The position numbers and the translations under genes were made by a program. A model generated the notes under the pieces. The model had not been told where the DNA came from and ran no database searches. It saw nothing but the letters and a program-made list of their open reading frames with translations. From contig CM055093.1 of NCBI GenBank assembly GCA_029204225.1, positions 5,870,933 to 5,934,932 on the forward strand: a DNA stretch of 64,000 nt, read 5' to 3'. Positions 33,572-45,900 of this stretch are shown piece after piece (within the stretch, counting starts at the first letter, position 1; each line of letters opens with the position of its first letter). This DNA is from Diphasiastrum complanatum (taxonomy: Eukaryota; Streptophyta; Lycopodiopsida; Lycopodiales; Lycopodiaceae).

Positions 33572-36500
33572 TGTAAAAATTACAGCAAATAAGGATCTTA
33601 AAACACTTGAAATGATGAGGGAAACAATAGATTATGATTTCATAAGATCAGCACAAGTTGAACCATCAAAATCCATCAAAAATCTATGCTTGAACCTCAC
33701 TAAATGGCCCAAATCCTTGAAGAAGGATTCACACGTGTGAAAGTACGACCTCCCACAGTTTGAGTACTGTACACCAAACCTACATTCAATCCTATAATCA
33801 TTAGTAATCACAAGTACTCAAACAATTATGAACTTAGAGAGCAATTGCACCATTATGAGAGAAAAATCATGAAATTGCTTGATTGATTTTGGTGAGATAT
33901 CATCACCTATATATACATGATCCATCACGGTTTTGGGTAGGTATGAGTAGCCCTAAACCTATCCCTAATGCTAATTTTGGTGGATCTTTCATCCCTACGG
34001 AGATCCCTCAACAATGCAAAAATTACCAAAAAGAGCTCCTATTTTTTCTCTCTTGTATCTAAGCATAATTTGGACTCATTCCAAAGGTCGTAACACTTAG
34101 GTCTACTTGAGAACATCCTTATGAATGGAATCCTATGCTATTTGGCACGTGTGACAAGCCACATCATGACCATCTAACTATTTACAAGTCATATGACCAA
34201 AACTAGTCAAGCTAGAATTGTGAATTTTTTACACTCCTCCTCACTATCTAGCTTGGTTCAATCATTGCTTTACTAATCACTCCAAGTGATGATCTGAACT
34301 TCATAAAAGGTGTTTTTGAAGTGGTTTAGTAAGTATATCAGCTACACATTCATTTCTTGGAACATGCTCCAAAGCAATCTCCTTGGCTTGCACCATTTCT
34401 CTCACAAAGTGATGGCATACCTCAATGTGATTAGATCTTGCATGGAAGATTGGGTTAGAGGCAAGATGTTTGGCTGATATATTGTCATTGTAGATGATTG
34501 GTTCCTCATCTAAATCCATGATCTTTAGCTCCACCAATAATCTCTTGATCCAAAGTACCTCCTTTGTAGTGGTTGTCAAAGCTTTGTACTCGACCTCGGT
34601 TGAAGATAGAGATATAGTTTCTTGCTTTTCTGAAAGCCATGAAACCACACCTTATCCTATGAAAGTTGAATAGGCACTTGTTGATTTCCTATCCCTCTTG
34701 TCCCCTGCAAAATCTGAATCACTAAATGCATGAAGGTTAATCACATCTCCTCTATATAGAATCCCAAAATCCAATGTACTCGAGATGTATCTTAGAATCC
34801 TCTTAGCCTTTTTCCAATGGATATTCAATGGCTTTTGCATGGATTGGCTCAACCTACATACACTAAAGCTAAGATCTGGTCTAGTTATAGTGATCCACAT
34901 TAAGGAACCTATAAGTTGCCTAAACAAAGTGATGTCCATGAAGGATCTTTCATCATCTTCATTTGGCACTTTTACATCTTGCTCCATTGGTGTGTCAACA
35001 CTTTTGCATACTTCCATCTTAAACTTCTTCAAAAGACTTTGAGCATAATTTACTTGACTTATAAAGATAAAATCAGACCCTCTAAGTACTTCTATGCCTA
35101 AGATGAAGTGAAGACACCCTAGATCTACCATCTTGAATTCTAAGGATAGATCTATCTTGATTTTTTCAATACCATCAACACTATTTCCACTAATGATGAT
35201 GTCATCTACATAAATGAGTAAAAGTACAATACCAACATCATCAAACTTAATGTAAAGAGTGGGATCATATTCGCTTTGAACAAAAGAAAGTGAAATAAGA
35301 TAGCAATGTAGTCTTGAATTCCAAGATCTCGAGGCTTGCTTCAAGCCATAGATGCTTCTTTGGAGATGGCATACTTTGTTCTCCATTCCATGCTTGATGA
35401 ACCCTTGTGGCTGCTCCATATAGATATCCTCTTCCAAAAAACCATTCAAGAAAGCATTAGAGACATCCATTTGACATAGAATCCATCCAAAATGTGATGC
35501 AAGTGAAATGATTAGCCTTATTGTGACCATCTTGGCCACAGGTGCAAAAGTTTCCTCATAGTCTATCCCCCTCTCTTGAGCATAACCTTTTGCAACTAAT
35601 ATTGCTTTATGTTTGTTAACACTCCCATTTGCATTCAACTTAAGCTTGAAGACCCACTTGCATCCTATTACATTCCTTTGAGGTCTCTCAACAAGCAACC
35701 AAGTTTCATTCTCAATCAAGGCATCATACTCATCCAAAATAGCTTTATACCATTCTTTGGAGTTCAATGCATCTTCAACATTAGATGGTTCTTCAAAACT
35801 AGATAAAGCATAAGAAGTGGATGAGATACCCTCAACTTGCTGTCCTTTGCCTTGATATGTGAGCCTTGATGGCTCTACTTTTGCCCTTGAAGATCTCCTT
35901 GGCGTGATAGGTGGGTTTGGTGCTTGCTCCTCCATGAGCTCCACCTCAAAACCAAGATCTTGCTCCTCGGCCATCTTCTTCTTGATTGTTGGAGCACTTG
36001 AGACTTCTTCAAGCATATGCATATGATGTTCATCAAAGATGACATCCTTGAAACAACAAATTTGTTCAAGGATGGGAGATAGACTTTGTAGCCCTTGCTT
36101 GAGCTTGCATATCCAAGCATGATCCCTCTTGTGGAAGATGGATCCTCCTTGGTTCTTGTTTCCAATGGCACATGCACATAACATATACACCCAAAAACTT
36201 TCAAGTGATTAAGATTGGGTTTCTTTCCATACAACATCTCATAAGGAGTTTTGCCTTCAATTGCTTTGCAAGACACCCTATTCATCAAGTAGTTTGCACA
36301 TACAAGAGACTCACCCCAAAAGGATTTGGGCAAACAAGCATCTAATCTTAAAGCCTTAGAACATTCACATAATGTTCTATTCCTTCTTTCAGCAACTCCA
36401 TTTTGTTGAGGAGTGTAAGGACAAGAAGTCTCTTTCTTGATCCCTTCCTCCTCACAAAAGGCCTTGAACTCATTGGAGATGAATTCTCCACCATTGTCAC

Positions 36501-38888
36501 TTCTAAGAATCTTGATGCTATGATTATGATGCTTTTCCACAAACAACTTGAACTTTACAAAAGTATCAAATACTTGAGACTTGAAGGAAAGTAAGAACAC
36601 CCAACAATATCTTGAGTAGTCATCAATGAAGGTTAAAAACATGGATGAACCTCCATTAGATTTGGTGCTAGCAATGTGCACATCCGAGTGTATGAGTTCA
36701 AGAGGATGAGATGACTTTGTGATGGAGTTAGGAAACACCTTCTTATGTGCCTTGGATCAGGCACAAGCTTCACAAACCTTGTCTTCCTTCCCAATAGACC
36801 TTGGTAGGCCTAAATCATACTCCTCCTTGATCATAGCCTCCATGGAACCCGAGTTGACATAGTCTTTTGTGCCATAAAGTAAAGGTAGATATCTTGCTCT
36901 TCTCGACCAACATGACAACATTAGCATCCACAAATGCATCCAACTTATAAAGTTTGCCAAGTCTAGTGCCCTTAGCCACTATCTTCTTCTTCTTGATGAA
37001 ACATTTATTTGAAGCAAAGTCAACATTGAAACCATTGTCTACCATTTGGCCAACACTTAGTAGATTCTTTGTTATTGTAGGAATGTACAAAACACCTTCT
37101 ATGTTGATCTTTTTGGAAGACCCTAATCAAAGGGGAATGCTACCAACTCCTTCAATCTTACAAACTTCATCATTTGCTGTATAGATAGACTTTATAGGTC
37201 CATCATAAGATAAGAGAGAAGAGAAAAACTCCCTTTTACTAGTCATGTGTGAACTAGCACCCGAGTCAATCCACCAAGGATCTTCTCCTTTGACTTGCAT
37301 GATCATGATGGATTCCATTCTAACTTTCCATATGGAATAGTTAGTTTTGTTGAGCCTTTCATTAGTATCCAAAAGATATGCATTTATAGATGCCATCTAG
37401 TCTCCTAATCAAGGACTTGACACAAATGAAGGTTACTTCTATTGATTTAATTGAAGATCTACCTTATCCCACTTCTTAGGGACCTGAAAAGATCAGTAAT
37501 AGACTTCCTATAAAGATCCAAGAATGATGTCTAACAAAATCAAATCATAGAATACTAGAAACAATGCACTTGCTTGATTGAAGTAGACAATACTAGTAGA
37601 ATTGCCCCTCTTTCTATAAAGAACATTAAAGCTTCCAAATGATCTGATCAAGAGTGAATTTCAGCAACCTAATATACTTCCAAAATCACTTGTAAAAGAT
37701 CTAAATGGAACTTAATGAGGATGCAACACAATCTACTATCCAATCACAAGCAAAAAATGATCAAAATTGATGAAAAATTGATCTAATTTGGTGCATAAGT
37801 CAAGCAATGGTTGGACTGAACCTAAATCACTTTAGGAGGTGTCCACTACACCTTATAACGGCCTTGAAGAGTCCCCAAAACTCTGATCTTCCCTCTCCTT
37901 GAATGCTAGTAAGCCTCCTCTATGAAATCACCTCCAAAACTCGCTTAGAAATCAATGCTTGGAGCAAGCAAAACTTGCTATCTTGGTAATGTGAATTGAA
38001 TTCAACTTTGCCTCTGGTTTTAGACACCTAAACACCTGCAAATGAAGTCACACAACACCAATCTCAAATGTATTTGACTCACTTTGAGTTCTAGAATCAA
38101 TACTAGATGCTAAGATCCAATCTACACAAGATTTAGATCAAAATTGTGATCAAATTGAATGAAAACCAAGGATTTAGCTCATTTCAGCCTTTAGGCTCTA
38201 ATACCATATAAAAATTACAGCAAATAAGGATCCTAAAACACTTGAAATGATGAGGGAAACAATAGATTATGATTTCATAAGATTAGCACAAGTTGAACCA
38301 TCAAAATCCATCAAAAATCTATGCTTGAACCTCACTAAATGGCCCAAATCCTTGAAGAAGGCTTCACACGTGTGAAAGTACGGCCTCCCACAGTCTGATT
38401 ACTGTACACCAGACCTACATTCAATCCTATAATCATTAGTAATCACAAGTACTCAAACAATTATGAACTTAGAGAGCAATTGCACCATTATGAGAGAAAA
38501 ATCATGAAATCGCTTGATTGATTTTGGTGAGATATCATCACCTATATATACATGATCCATCACGGTTTTGGGCAGGTATGAGTAGCCCTAAACCTATCCC
38601 TAATGCTAATTTTGGTGGATCTTTCATCCCTACCAAGTTAGGGTTGGAATCTTGGAGATCCCTCAACAATACAAAAACTACCAAAAATAGCTCCTATTTT
38701 TTCTCTCTTGTATCTAAGCATAATTTGGACTCATTCCAAAGGTTCTAACACTTAGGTCTACTTGAGAACATCCTTATGAATGGAATCCTATGCTATTTGG
38801 CACGTGTGACAAGCCACATCATGACCATCTAACTATTTACAAATCATATGACCAAAACTAGTCAAGCTAGAATTGTGAATTTTTAACA
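33572..38888 (-). mobile_element. Copia element with TSD TAGCC, gag deleted
   Basis: The LTRs are 33572-34233 and 38207-38888. They differ mainly by a 20-bp indel (the right copy has extra bases around 38633-38652). TAGCC at 33567-33571 repeats at 38889-38893. The element is on the minus strand: PBS 38206-38194 (TGGTATTAGAGCC) and polypurine tract GTGAGGAGGAG (34244-34234). The insertion cuts the ParB-methyltransferase gene; joining the flanks restores the frame-compatible stretch ESVKAIALAQHS. Confidence 0.95.
34301..37396 (-). pseudogene. Copia polyprotein lacking gag
   Basis: It starts MASINAYLLDTNERLNKTNY (37396). After about 30 residues it jumps to WWIDSGASSHMTS (protease), so most of gag and the zinc knuckle are deleted. 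The frame is lost at about 37130 and 36850. Integrase ([32 protein letters not shown]) is open from 36738. A frame change near 36190-35900 leads to RT with the catalytic LLLIYVDDIIIS and RNase H FSDSDFAGDKRDRKST, an uninterrupted 512 codons. A stop at 34649-34651 precedes the last piece (SSTEVEYKALTTTTKE, CVADILTKPLQ). Catalytic residues of integrase, RT and RNase H are all present, but gag function would have to come from elsewhere. Confidence 0.9.
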
Positions 38889-38920
38889 TAGCCCTTGCAC
38901 AACACTCTAGGAACATAAAG

Positions 38921-38992
38921 GGACGGGTAGCTCAGTGGTAGAGCACCCCACCGGAATGGGGGAGGTCCTAGGTTCAATCCCTAGCCCGACCA
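38921..38992 (+). tRNA. tRNA-like sequence, probably tRNA-derived
   Basis: The 72-nt cloverleaf folds cleanly. Acceptor stem GGACGGG/CCCGACC has one A-A mismatch. The D arm is GCTC-AGTGGTA-GAGC. The anticodon arm is CCCCA-CCGGAAT-GGGGG, with its last pair A-G. The variable loop is 5 nt, and the T arm is CTAGG-TTCAATC-CCTAG. Both pol III boxes are intact (TAGCTCAGTGG and GGTTCAATCC). The anticodon position reads GGA, which would be serine, but serine tRNAs have a long variable arm and this has none; position 33 is C instead of the near-universal T. It is therefore likely a tRNA-derived repeat (SINE head) or a tRNA pseudogene. It lies 33 bp from the copia LTR, within the ParB-methyltransferase gene. 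Confidence 0.6.
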
Positions 38993-39032
38993 CACACACC
39001 AAGTGTAAAAACTTTTCACATTTCCATTACAG

Positions 39033-39832
39033 AGCATTTTCCTTCGATCTTTATAGCAGCGGTCGAGAAGGGTTTCGCCTTAAAACAATGCTTGAATGTT
39101 GTTGTTGAGAATGGGTACATTGGTCCATCCCCATTCAAGAAGGTGTGCTCTCTTAAACCTTTTGTTTATTAGCCATTATTCAGATTTCATTGCTATATAC
39201 ATAGCTTACACTAATCCTTTTGTGTCATGCAGATATCATCACTTGTGTTGTCACTCTTTTACAATAGTGGATATTTTCGACCCAAACTTCACAGTAAAAG
39301 AGCCAAAAAGGATTTCAAGGACGGTATTCCTGATCCAGGAGCAAATTTTTTTATCGACACTCCCAACACATATAGTGCAATAGGCGACAATTTTTGTAGG
39401 GGTGGCGCAAAGAGGTCCTCTAAATTATGCAGGTACTTTGTCAACATTTCAGTAGTTCAAAAATGGTAGTATCACTTCAGAACATTGTACACTTTGCTAT
39501 AGACAAAGAGTTTAACTTGATCATGTATTGTGCATGCATTGTAGATATATCATTGGGATTATTGACTTGTTTGCCGGTAGTGGCAATATGGAAGTTCAGG
39601 CAATTCGGTCAAACATGCATTGCGTGTGCCTGGAGGCAGACAAGGAGATGTATGAGCACTTCCTCTCGAAGATTGAAGAGAACTGCAAGGCAAGTTGAAA
39701 TTAAAACAGTTAAGTTCAGGGCACTTCATGGGTTTTGTTGGCTATTCTTAGGTAATTAATGTGCACATGTTTAACTTGCAGAGGGCATGACAGAGAACAC
39801 ACAAAGATTTGGAGACTAGCATCATACAATAG
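39033..39832 (+). pseudogene. ParB-like/methyltransferase-type gene, 3' part
   Basis: Four exons fit together: 39033-39142 (FIAAVEKGFALKQCLNVVV), 39233-39441 (FYNSGYFRPK..), 39545-about 39690, and 39782-39832. The splice between the second and third rebuilds an Arg codon (AG+A) and leads into IIGIIDLFAGSGNMEVQAI, then CVCLEADKE. DLFAGSGN is motif I (AdoMet binding) of class I methyltransferases. The acidic LEAD 20 residues later fits motif II. Motif I near the C-terminus is the order seen in beta-class DNA amino-methyltransferases. The last exon has an in-frame TGA (39788-39790) before its natural TAG. The donor after exon three appears to be GC rather than GT (AAG|GCAAGT). The function of the intact gene is unknown. 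Confidence 0.6.
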
Positions 39833-41940
39833 AAAATAGATTTGTTGCTAGACCTCTGACTGATATAAAAGGTTTTCACTAGTAATTGTTAATGGTCAAG
39901 GATTCTACTAGGAAGAAGCACAGAAATTTAAAGGCAACCGTTTGACCTTACTTTTCATAGGATATTCTATGTTGTTGATGTTATTTAAGGAGGCACATAA
40001 AACTTCTATTGTTTGGAAGTATATTTGTCTATAACACGTTACCCTACTATCATTGTTTAGAAATGTACTTTCTCTAACATGTTTTTTTATGCACCCCACT
40101 CACTTACTCACCCATTCACCAATTAGCCTCACTCACCAATTTCCCAAAATAATTTCTCTTGCACATGACCAATAGTTTGTGCTTTTACTATAACTCTAAA
40201 TTCTAGGTTTCTGCTTGGTTCAATCATTCTCGTCATTGGGGATATCATCAGATATCTTGTGTTAGCTGCCAAGGTGTGAAGAAAGGCTCCTAGTTAAAGC
40301 ACCCTTTTATTGTTGTATAGTTCGATATCATTGCACTTGTTGTGCATAAGACTGATCTTGTAGTAACAAATTGGAAAATGATAAAAATGGGAGTATTATG
40401 TGAAAAAACCTAGCTAGAATTTTTCACTAGCTTCTCGTATGCACTTAATTGTACCAATAGTAATTTGGCCCCAACAGGCCATAATTCATGTCCTTTTGTC
40501 TTGTCAAAATTGAACATTATGTAACCCCTTAACCCTTAATGATTGTCTTCCATTCCCCCCTATTTGTGCTGGAATTTTCAATGACACAAAAAATTTACTT
40601 TGTAGTTGAGAAAGATGATGACTATGCCAAAAGACTCAAGTATTGTAATTGAAAAGGGTTTGGATAAACTATGACGTTAGAATACATGGTACATTTTAAT
40701 GGCAATGGATCAACACAAGCACTATCAAGTCCCATTAGATAAAACTATTTCAAGTGTTGTAAGAGACCTTGAGGCTTGTAACTATAGAAGATTCGGGAGA
40801 TGGGTGGCCTATTATGTAGCAACCCATATCCACTTCTAATGGGTTCGGTATGATAAATACTAGATTTTCTTCCTTGAGGATAACATGTCATTCATCCACT
40901 TCTAATGGGTTCGGTATGATAAATACTAGATTTTCTTCCTTGAGGATAACATGTCATTCCTCTATTTCAAAGGATAAGAGAAAACCATCTTGAGTATTGA
41001 AATTACGTTTGGATTTAATAGAGTAAAATCACCTTTCATGGTATCATTATTTATAGTATTAACTCTGAACAATCACAGGTGCATTTGATTTTTGAATACA
41101 TTAAAAATTTCAAAAGTCTCTAGGAAGCATTTGTTTCAAGTTATAAATGATACGATATGTGCATCTTTCATTCTCAATCCACTCTATTAATTGTAGTAAG
41201 TGCATCAAAAGACTATCTTGACTCTGTTTGTAGAAACAAAAAGCTCGTAGGGACTTGCACCATTCTATATAAAGGCATACACATAAATTCATTTTTCATT
41301 TGTTGGGTCCCTCTGCTAGAACAAGCAAGCAGCAAGAAAGGTAGTGATTCTTCTACTGCTAAGTCGAAAGGTCTGTTTCATCATATGAAACTTTCCATCT
41401 CCAAAGGCAGAGATTGTTACTTCGAATGATTGTAAGCAAAAGTCAATTGAAATTACTAGGAACGATCAATTACATCCCATAAATTGAAGGTTTAACTCAG
41501 CTCATAAGCTACTAAATGTTAGGAGAGCCACATGAAAAAGACTCCTCTGGGTTTGTACTTCTGGACATTTCCTGCCATCAGCCACTTTGCAATTTTCATG
41601 CTAGCTTAAGGCACCATGCACTGTGTTTGGCTCATTGGAAGGACATTCTAGAGCTAGCTATAGTCATCCCTTAACTGACAATCACACAGGTCTCTTTCTA
41701 ACGCTCTTTCTCTCTAGTCCTTTTATGATCTTCAATATCTTGTTAGCTAGTGGCTCCGCCTTAACTTTTCTATGAACTCTCCAAACAAATCTTTTGAATT
41801 TCTCATAATCGTCTATGTTTTGCTTCAGAGAAGCCTTGACATGCTCACCAAGAAATGCTCGCAAAAAAATCGCGTCTGGGGCAAACAACATCTCCTATGC
41901 ATCAGCGAAGGAGGAACTTTGGCAAAAATAGAAAGGCTTT
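39833..41940. other. Spacer with one tandem duplication
   Basis: No firm gene. A 66-bp direct duplication begins TCCACTTCTAATGGGTTCGG at 40829 and 40895 and includes TTCTTCCTTGAGGATAACAT. A minus-strand frame at 41891-41682 gives a Lys/Arg-rich peptide (FKRFVWRVHRKVKAEPLANK) that looks protein-like but matches no family known to me. Confidence 0.5.
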
Positions 41941-41952
41941 CTTGGTACCTGG

Positions 41953-42358
41953 TGGAGACCTTTGTAGAGCAATGCGGTGTCGTTGTTGTGTAAAGAATTG
42001 CATGTTTAAGTTAGGAAAAAAAAACTTGAAGGCTATTCGAAAACACTATTTCGATCTTGATGCCGACCGACAAGATGTCTATTAGCCTACTACTATTATT
42101 CCATGTTTGAATAAGCAATTTGAGTACCCTTTGAACAATGTACTTGTGTGTCGCCAAATATTTCAAATTACACTTAGCTTAGGCAACAATAATTTACAAA
42201 GGATTGCTTATAGGATTCAAAAGTGTGGATACATAAGAATGCCTCTTCAAAATATTGGTTTTATTGCTCAACATTGTGTTACATGGATGGAACAACATTT
42301 TTGGCTTCAATGTGAGGTGATGCCCACCACTGGTAGACATCATTTGTCTGACAATTTT
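41953..42358 (+). repeat. 0.4-kb direct repeat, copy 1
   Basis: It matches 47384-47790 with scattered substitutions, starting GGAGA(C/T)CTTTGTAGAGC and ending GTCTGACAATTTT. Translation gives MRCRRCVKNCMFKLG, then QRIAYRIQKCGYIRMPLQN, probably the N-terminal side of the DUF7869-like gene, with stops at 42082-42084. The two copies flank the copia relic at 42363-47376. Confidence 0.85.
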
Positions 42359-42916
42359 CAGATCTATCAATGATTTGGTGAAGATATCAAGTCTAGAGCA
42401 TGCTAGAGAGGATTCTACACCAAAATCGGATTTTTTGCTTTTGTAGATTGGATCTTTTGTAGATCAAAACACTAAATAGCTAATATACTTGTTCAATTCC
42501 CTTTTTGAATTCACATGCTGGATTTGGCCGATTTTTGGATCATTGGTTCAGCCTAAGTGGTGGCTTATAGATTGCATATCAAATTTTCAGCATTTGCATG
42601 TAGATTTGGAATAGTCAATTTTTTGTGATTTTGTCAAAACGCTAATTTTGATTGGATCTCTAGATAGTGAGGTTGCTGGACTTCATTTGAGTGTGTTTCA
42701 ATCTTAGGAAGTTGTAAAAGTCATTAGATTGAGGATAGATCATAGGTTGATCAAGATTCCATGATTCTATGTGTTGATTTGCTTGGATAAGTGCTAGAAG
42801 AGAATTTGTGAGATAGTTTCAAATCTTGGTGATTTCTTTTGAAAGCATTTGTTGTTGTTCAAAGGAGTGCTTTGTGCATTGAAACAGGTTGAAAGAGAAG
42901 ATCAGGTCATTGCTAC

Positions 42917-45900
42917 ATGGCAACCTCAATTGGAGTTATGTTGGAAGCCAATGATAGGCTTACCTCAAGTAACTATTCATAATGGAAAGTGAGGATGGAG
43001 TCACTTCTTGAGATGAATGATGTTTTGGATATTGTTGTAGGTTTGGAGGAGAGACCAGCAACACAACAAGATCAATTGAGGTATGACAAGAGGGCCAAGA
43101 AGGCTCTACACATGATAAAGATGAATGTTACCAATGAACTTCTCAAGGAAGTTGGTAAGTGCACATCATCTTTGGAAGCTTGGAATTCATTGAAGAAGCT
43201 TTATGAATCCAAGTCTACTTCTAGAGTGTTGACTCTAAGAAGGCAAATCTTTTCTTGTTTGCCAAAGAATGAAGAAAGTCCAAGTACTTTTGTTTTGAGA
43301 ATGAAAGCATTGAATGATGAGTTAGCTTGCATAGATGAAAGCATTAAGGAAGGAGAACTTATTCAAGTGATTCTTAATGGCTTGTTGGATGCTCATGCTA
43401 ACATTGTTCAAAGTATTGCTATTCAAAAGACTTTGCCAAGTTTGATGGATCTTCAAGAGATCTTGATCAATGAGGAATATAGGCTTCAAGCAAGAGGTGG
43501 ATTTACATCGACACTTCAAGAGGATGCTATGTTCACAAAGGGCAAATTCAAGGGCAAAACCAAAAGCAAGTGGTCTAAAGGGCAAGATCAAGTGGATGCA
43601 TCTTTAAGTGGGAAAAAGAAGGATAGATCAAAGCTCAAGTGCTTCTATTGTGGCATCAAAGGACACTTTGCAAGTGAGTGCTACAAGAAGAAGAGAGATC
43701 AAGGAGACAAGCAAGGTAATCTTACTCTTGATGAGGATGGTTTGGATGTGCAAGATGCAAATGATGATGCTTTGTGATGTCTTCATGTATGCTTGCTAAT
43801 GATGGAGATCTAGATCCTTGGTGGATTGATAGTGGAGCAAGTTCACACATGACCTTTCACAAAGAGTACTTCACTTTTTTGTTGGCATATGGAGATGACA
43901 AGAGGGTGATCTACATGGCCAATGATGGTGAGTGTGCAATCAAAGGGATTGGCACAATTCCTATTTCTCTCTCTACAAATAGGAATGTTCATTTGGAGGA
44001 TGTCTTGTTTATTCCATCTATTACCAAGAATTTGCTTAGTGTGAGTCAAATGCTAAGTAAGGGCCTCAAGGTGGAGTTTGATGGAGATGTTTGTTTGATC
44101 AAAAGGAAGGATGTCTTGATTGGAAAAGGTAAAAGACAAGGGAAGTTGTTCAAACTTGATGCTTGTGTTATTGCTAAAACCAAGTTGGATGTGTTGCAAG
44201 GGAGCAAATTTCTATTCAAGAGGTTTGGCACAAAAGGATGGGACACCTCAACTTCAAGTCATTGGAGGTAATGGCAAGGAAGAAGGTTGTGATTGGTCTT
44301 CCAAGTTCCTTAAGTAATGACAAGCATGTTTGTGAGTCTTGTGCTTTGTCTAAGTCACATAGACTACCTTATACTAGATCTATTTCTAGATCTACAAAGC
44401 CTTTTCAACTTGTACATTCGGATATTCATGGATTTACTACAATTAGCAATAGTGGAGCTAAGATGTATGTAACATTCATTGATGATTTTAGTAGATTTTG
44501 TTGGATCTATCTACTAAAGAGCAAGGATGAAGTGTATGATGTCTTTGTCAAGTTCAAGAATGCAAGGGAGAACCAATTCTCCACAAAAATCAAGTGCTTG
44601 AGAGGTGACAATGGTGGTGAGTACATATCTAACAAGTTCAAGGCCTTTTGTTATGAGCATGGGATCAAGAGGGAGTATACAACATCAAGGACCCCACAAC
44701 AAAATGGAGTGGCTGAAAGGAAGAATAGAACTTTATGTGAAAGTGCTAAAGCTATGAGGTTAAGTGCTAATCTTGACAAACCATTTTGGGATCAAGCTTT
44801 GTTGTGTGCCAATTTCTTGTGCAATAGGTGGTCGAGTGCTATTTTGGATGGAAGGACACCTTTTGAGATGCTATTCAAGAGGAGGCCGAGTGTCAACTTT
44901 CTAAGAACCTTTGGATGCACATGCTATGTCAACATTACTCTTGATGATAGGACCAAGGAGGATCCATCTTCAAGAAGAGGTATTTTTGTTGGATATAGTG
45001 AGGTGAGTAAAGCCTACAAGGTTTACATTCCTTCTACTAACAAAGTGATTGTTGGTAGAGATGTCATTTTTGATGAGGGAAACATTCCAAAGGTGTCTTC
45101 AAGCATGATTGATGGTAAAGTAGATGGATCTAACATTCTTGATGTTGATGAGAAGGATCCTACTTTGGATGGTGGTGATGATGGACCTTCATCAAGTTAA
45201 AAGTCAAGGAGAACATCAAGAGAAAGACAAGTACCTTCAAGGCTCACATATGATCAAAAGGATAAGCAAGTAGTTTCTGGAAATTATGTTGCTTTCCTAA
45301 CCTCTTTGGATGAGCCTACAAGTGTAGATCAAGCAAGGAAAGACGAGGAGTGGATCCAAGCAATGGATCTTGAGTATCAAGCTCTTATGAAGAATGGAAC
45401 ATGGAGATTGGTGGAGTTGCCTAAGGACAAGAAAGCTATTGGATGCAAATGGATCTTCAAGGTAAAGACAAACCAAGATGGATCTATCAACAAGTACAAG
45501 ACAAGGTTAGTGGCAAAAGGATATGCTCAACAACAAGGAATTGACTATGATGAGACCTTTGCACCCGTGGCAAAGATGGTAAGCATTCGAGTCATCATTT
45601 CACTTGCTACACTTTATGGATGAGATCTATGGCAAATGGACATTTCAAATGCATTCTTGAATGGTGATCTTGAGGAGGAAGTATACATGGAGCAACCCGA
45701 GAGCTACATCTCATCAACAAAGCCAAATCATGTGTGTCTTCTACAAAAGAGTTTGTATGGCCTTAAGCAAGCACCAAGGAGTTGGTATGCTAAGCTTAAC
45801 ACTTTTTTACTCTCTCAAGGCTTTGTTATGAGTGAGTATGATCATTCACTTTATTATAGGTTTGCTGGAAATGATGTTACCATCTTGCTAATCTATGTGG

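Noticed and set aside
38921..38992. Calling this a functional serine tRNA
   Set aside because: The GGA reading lacks the long variable arm of serine tRNAs and the conserved T33, so a working tRNA identity is not supported.
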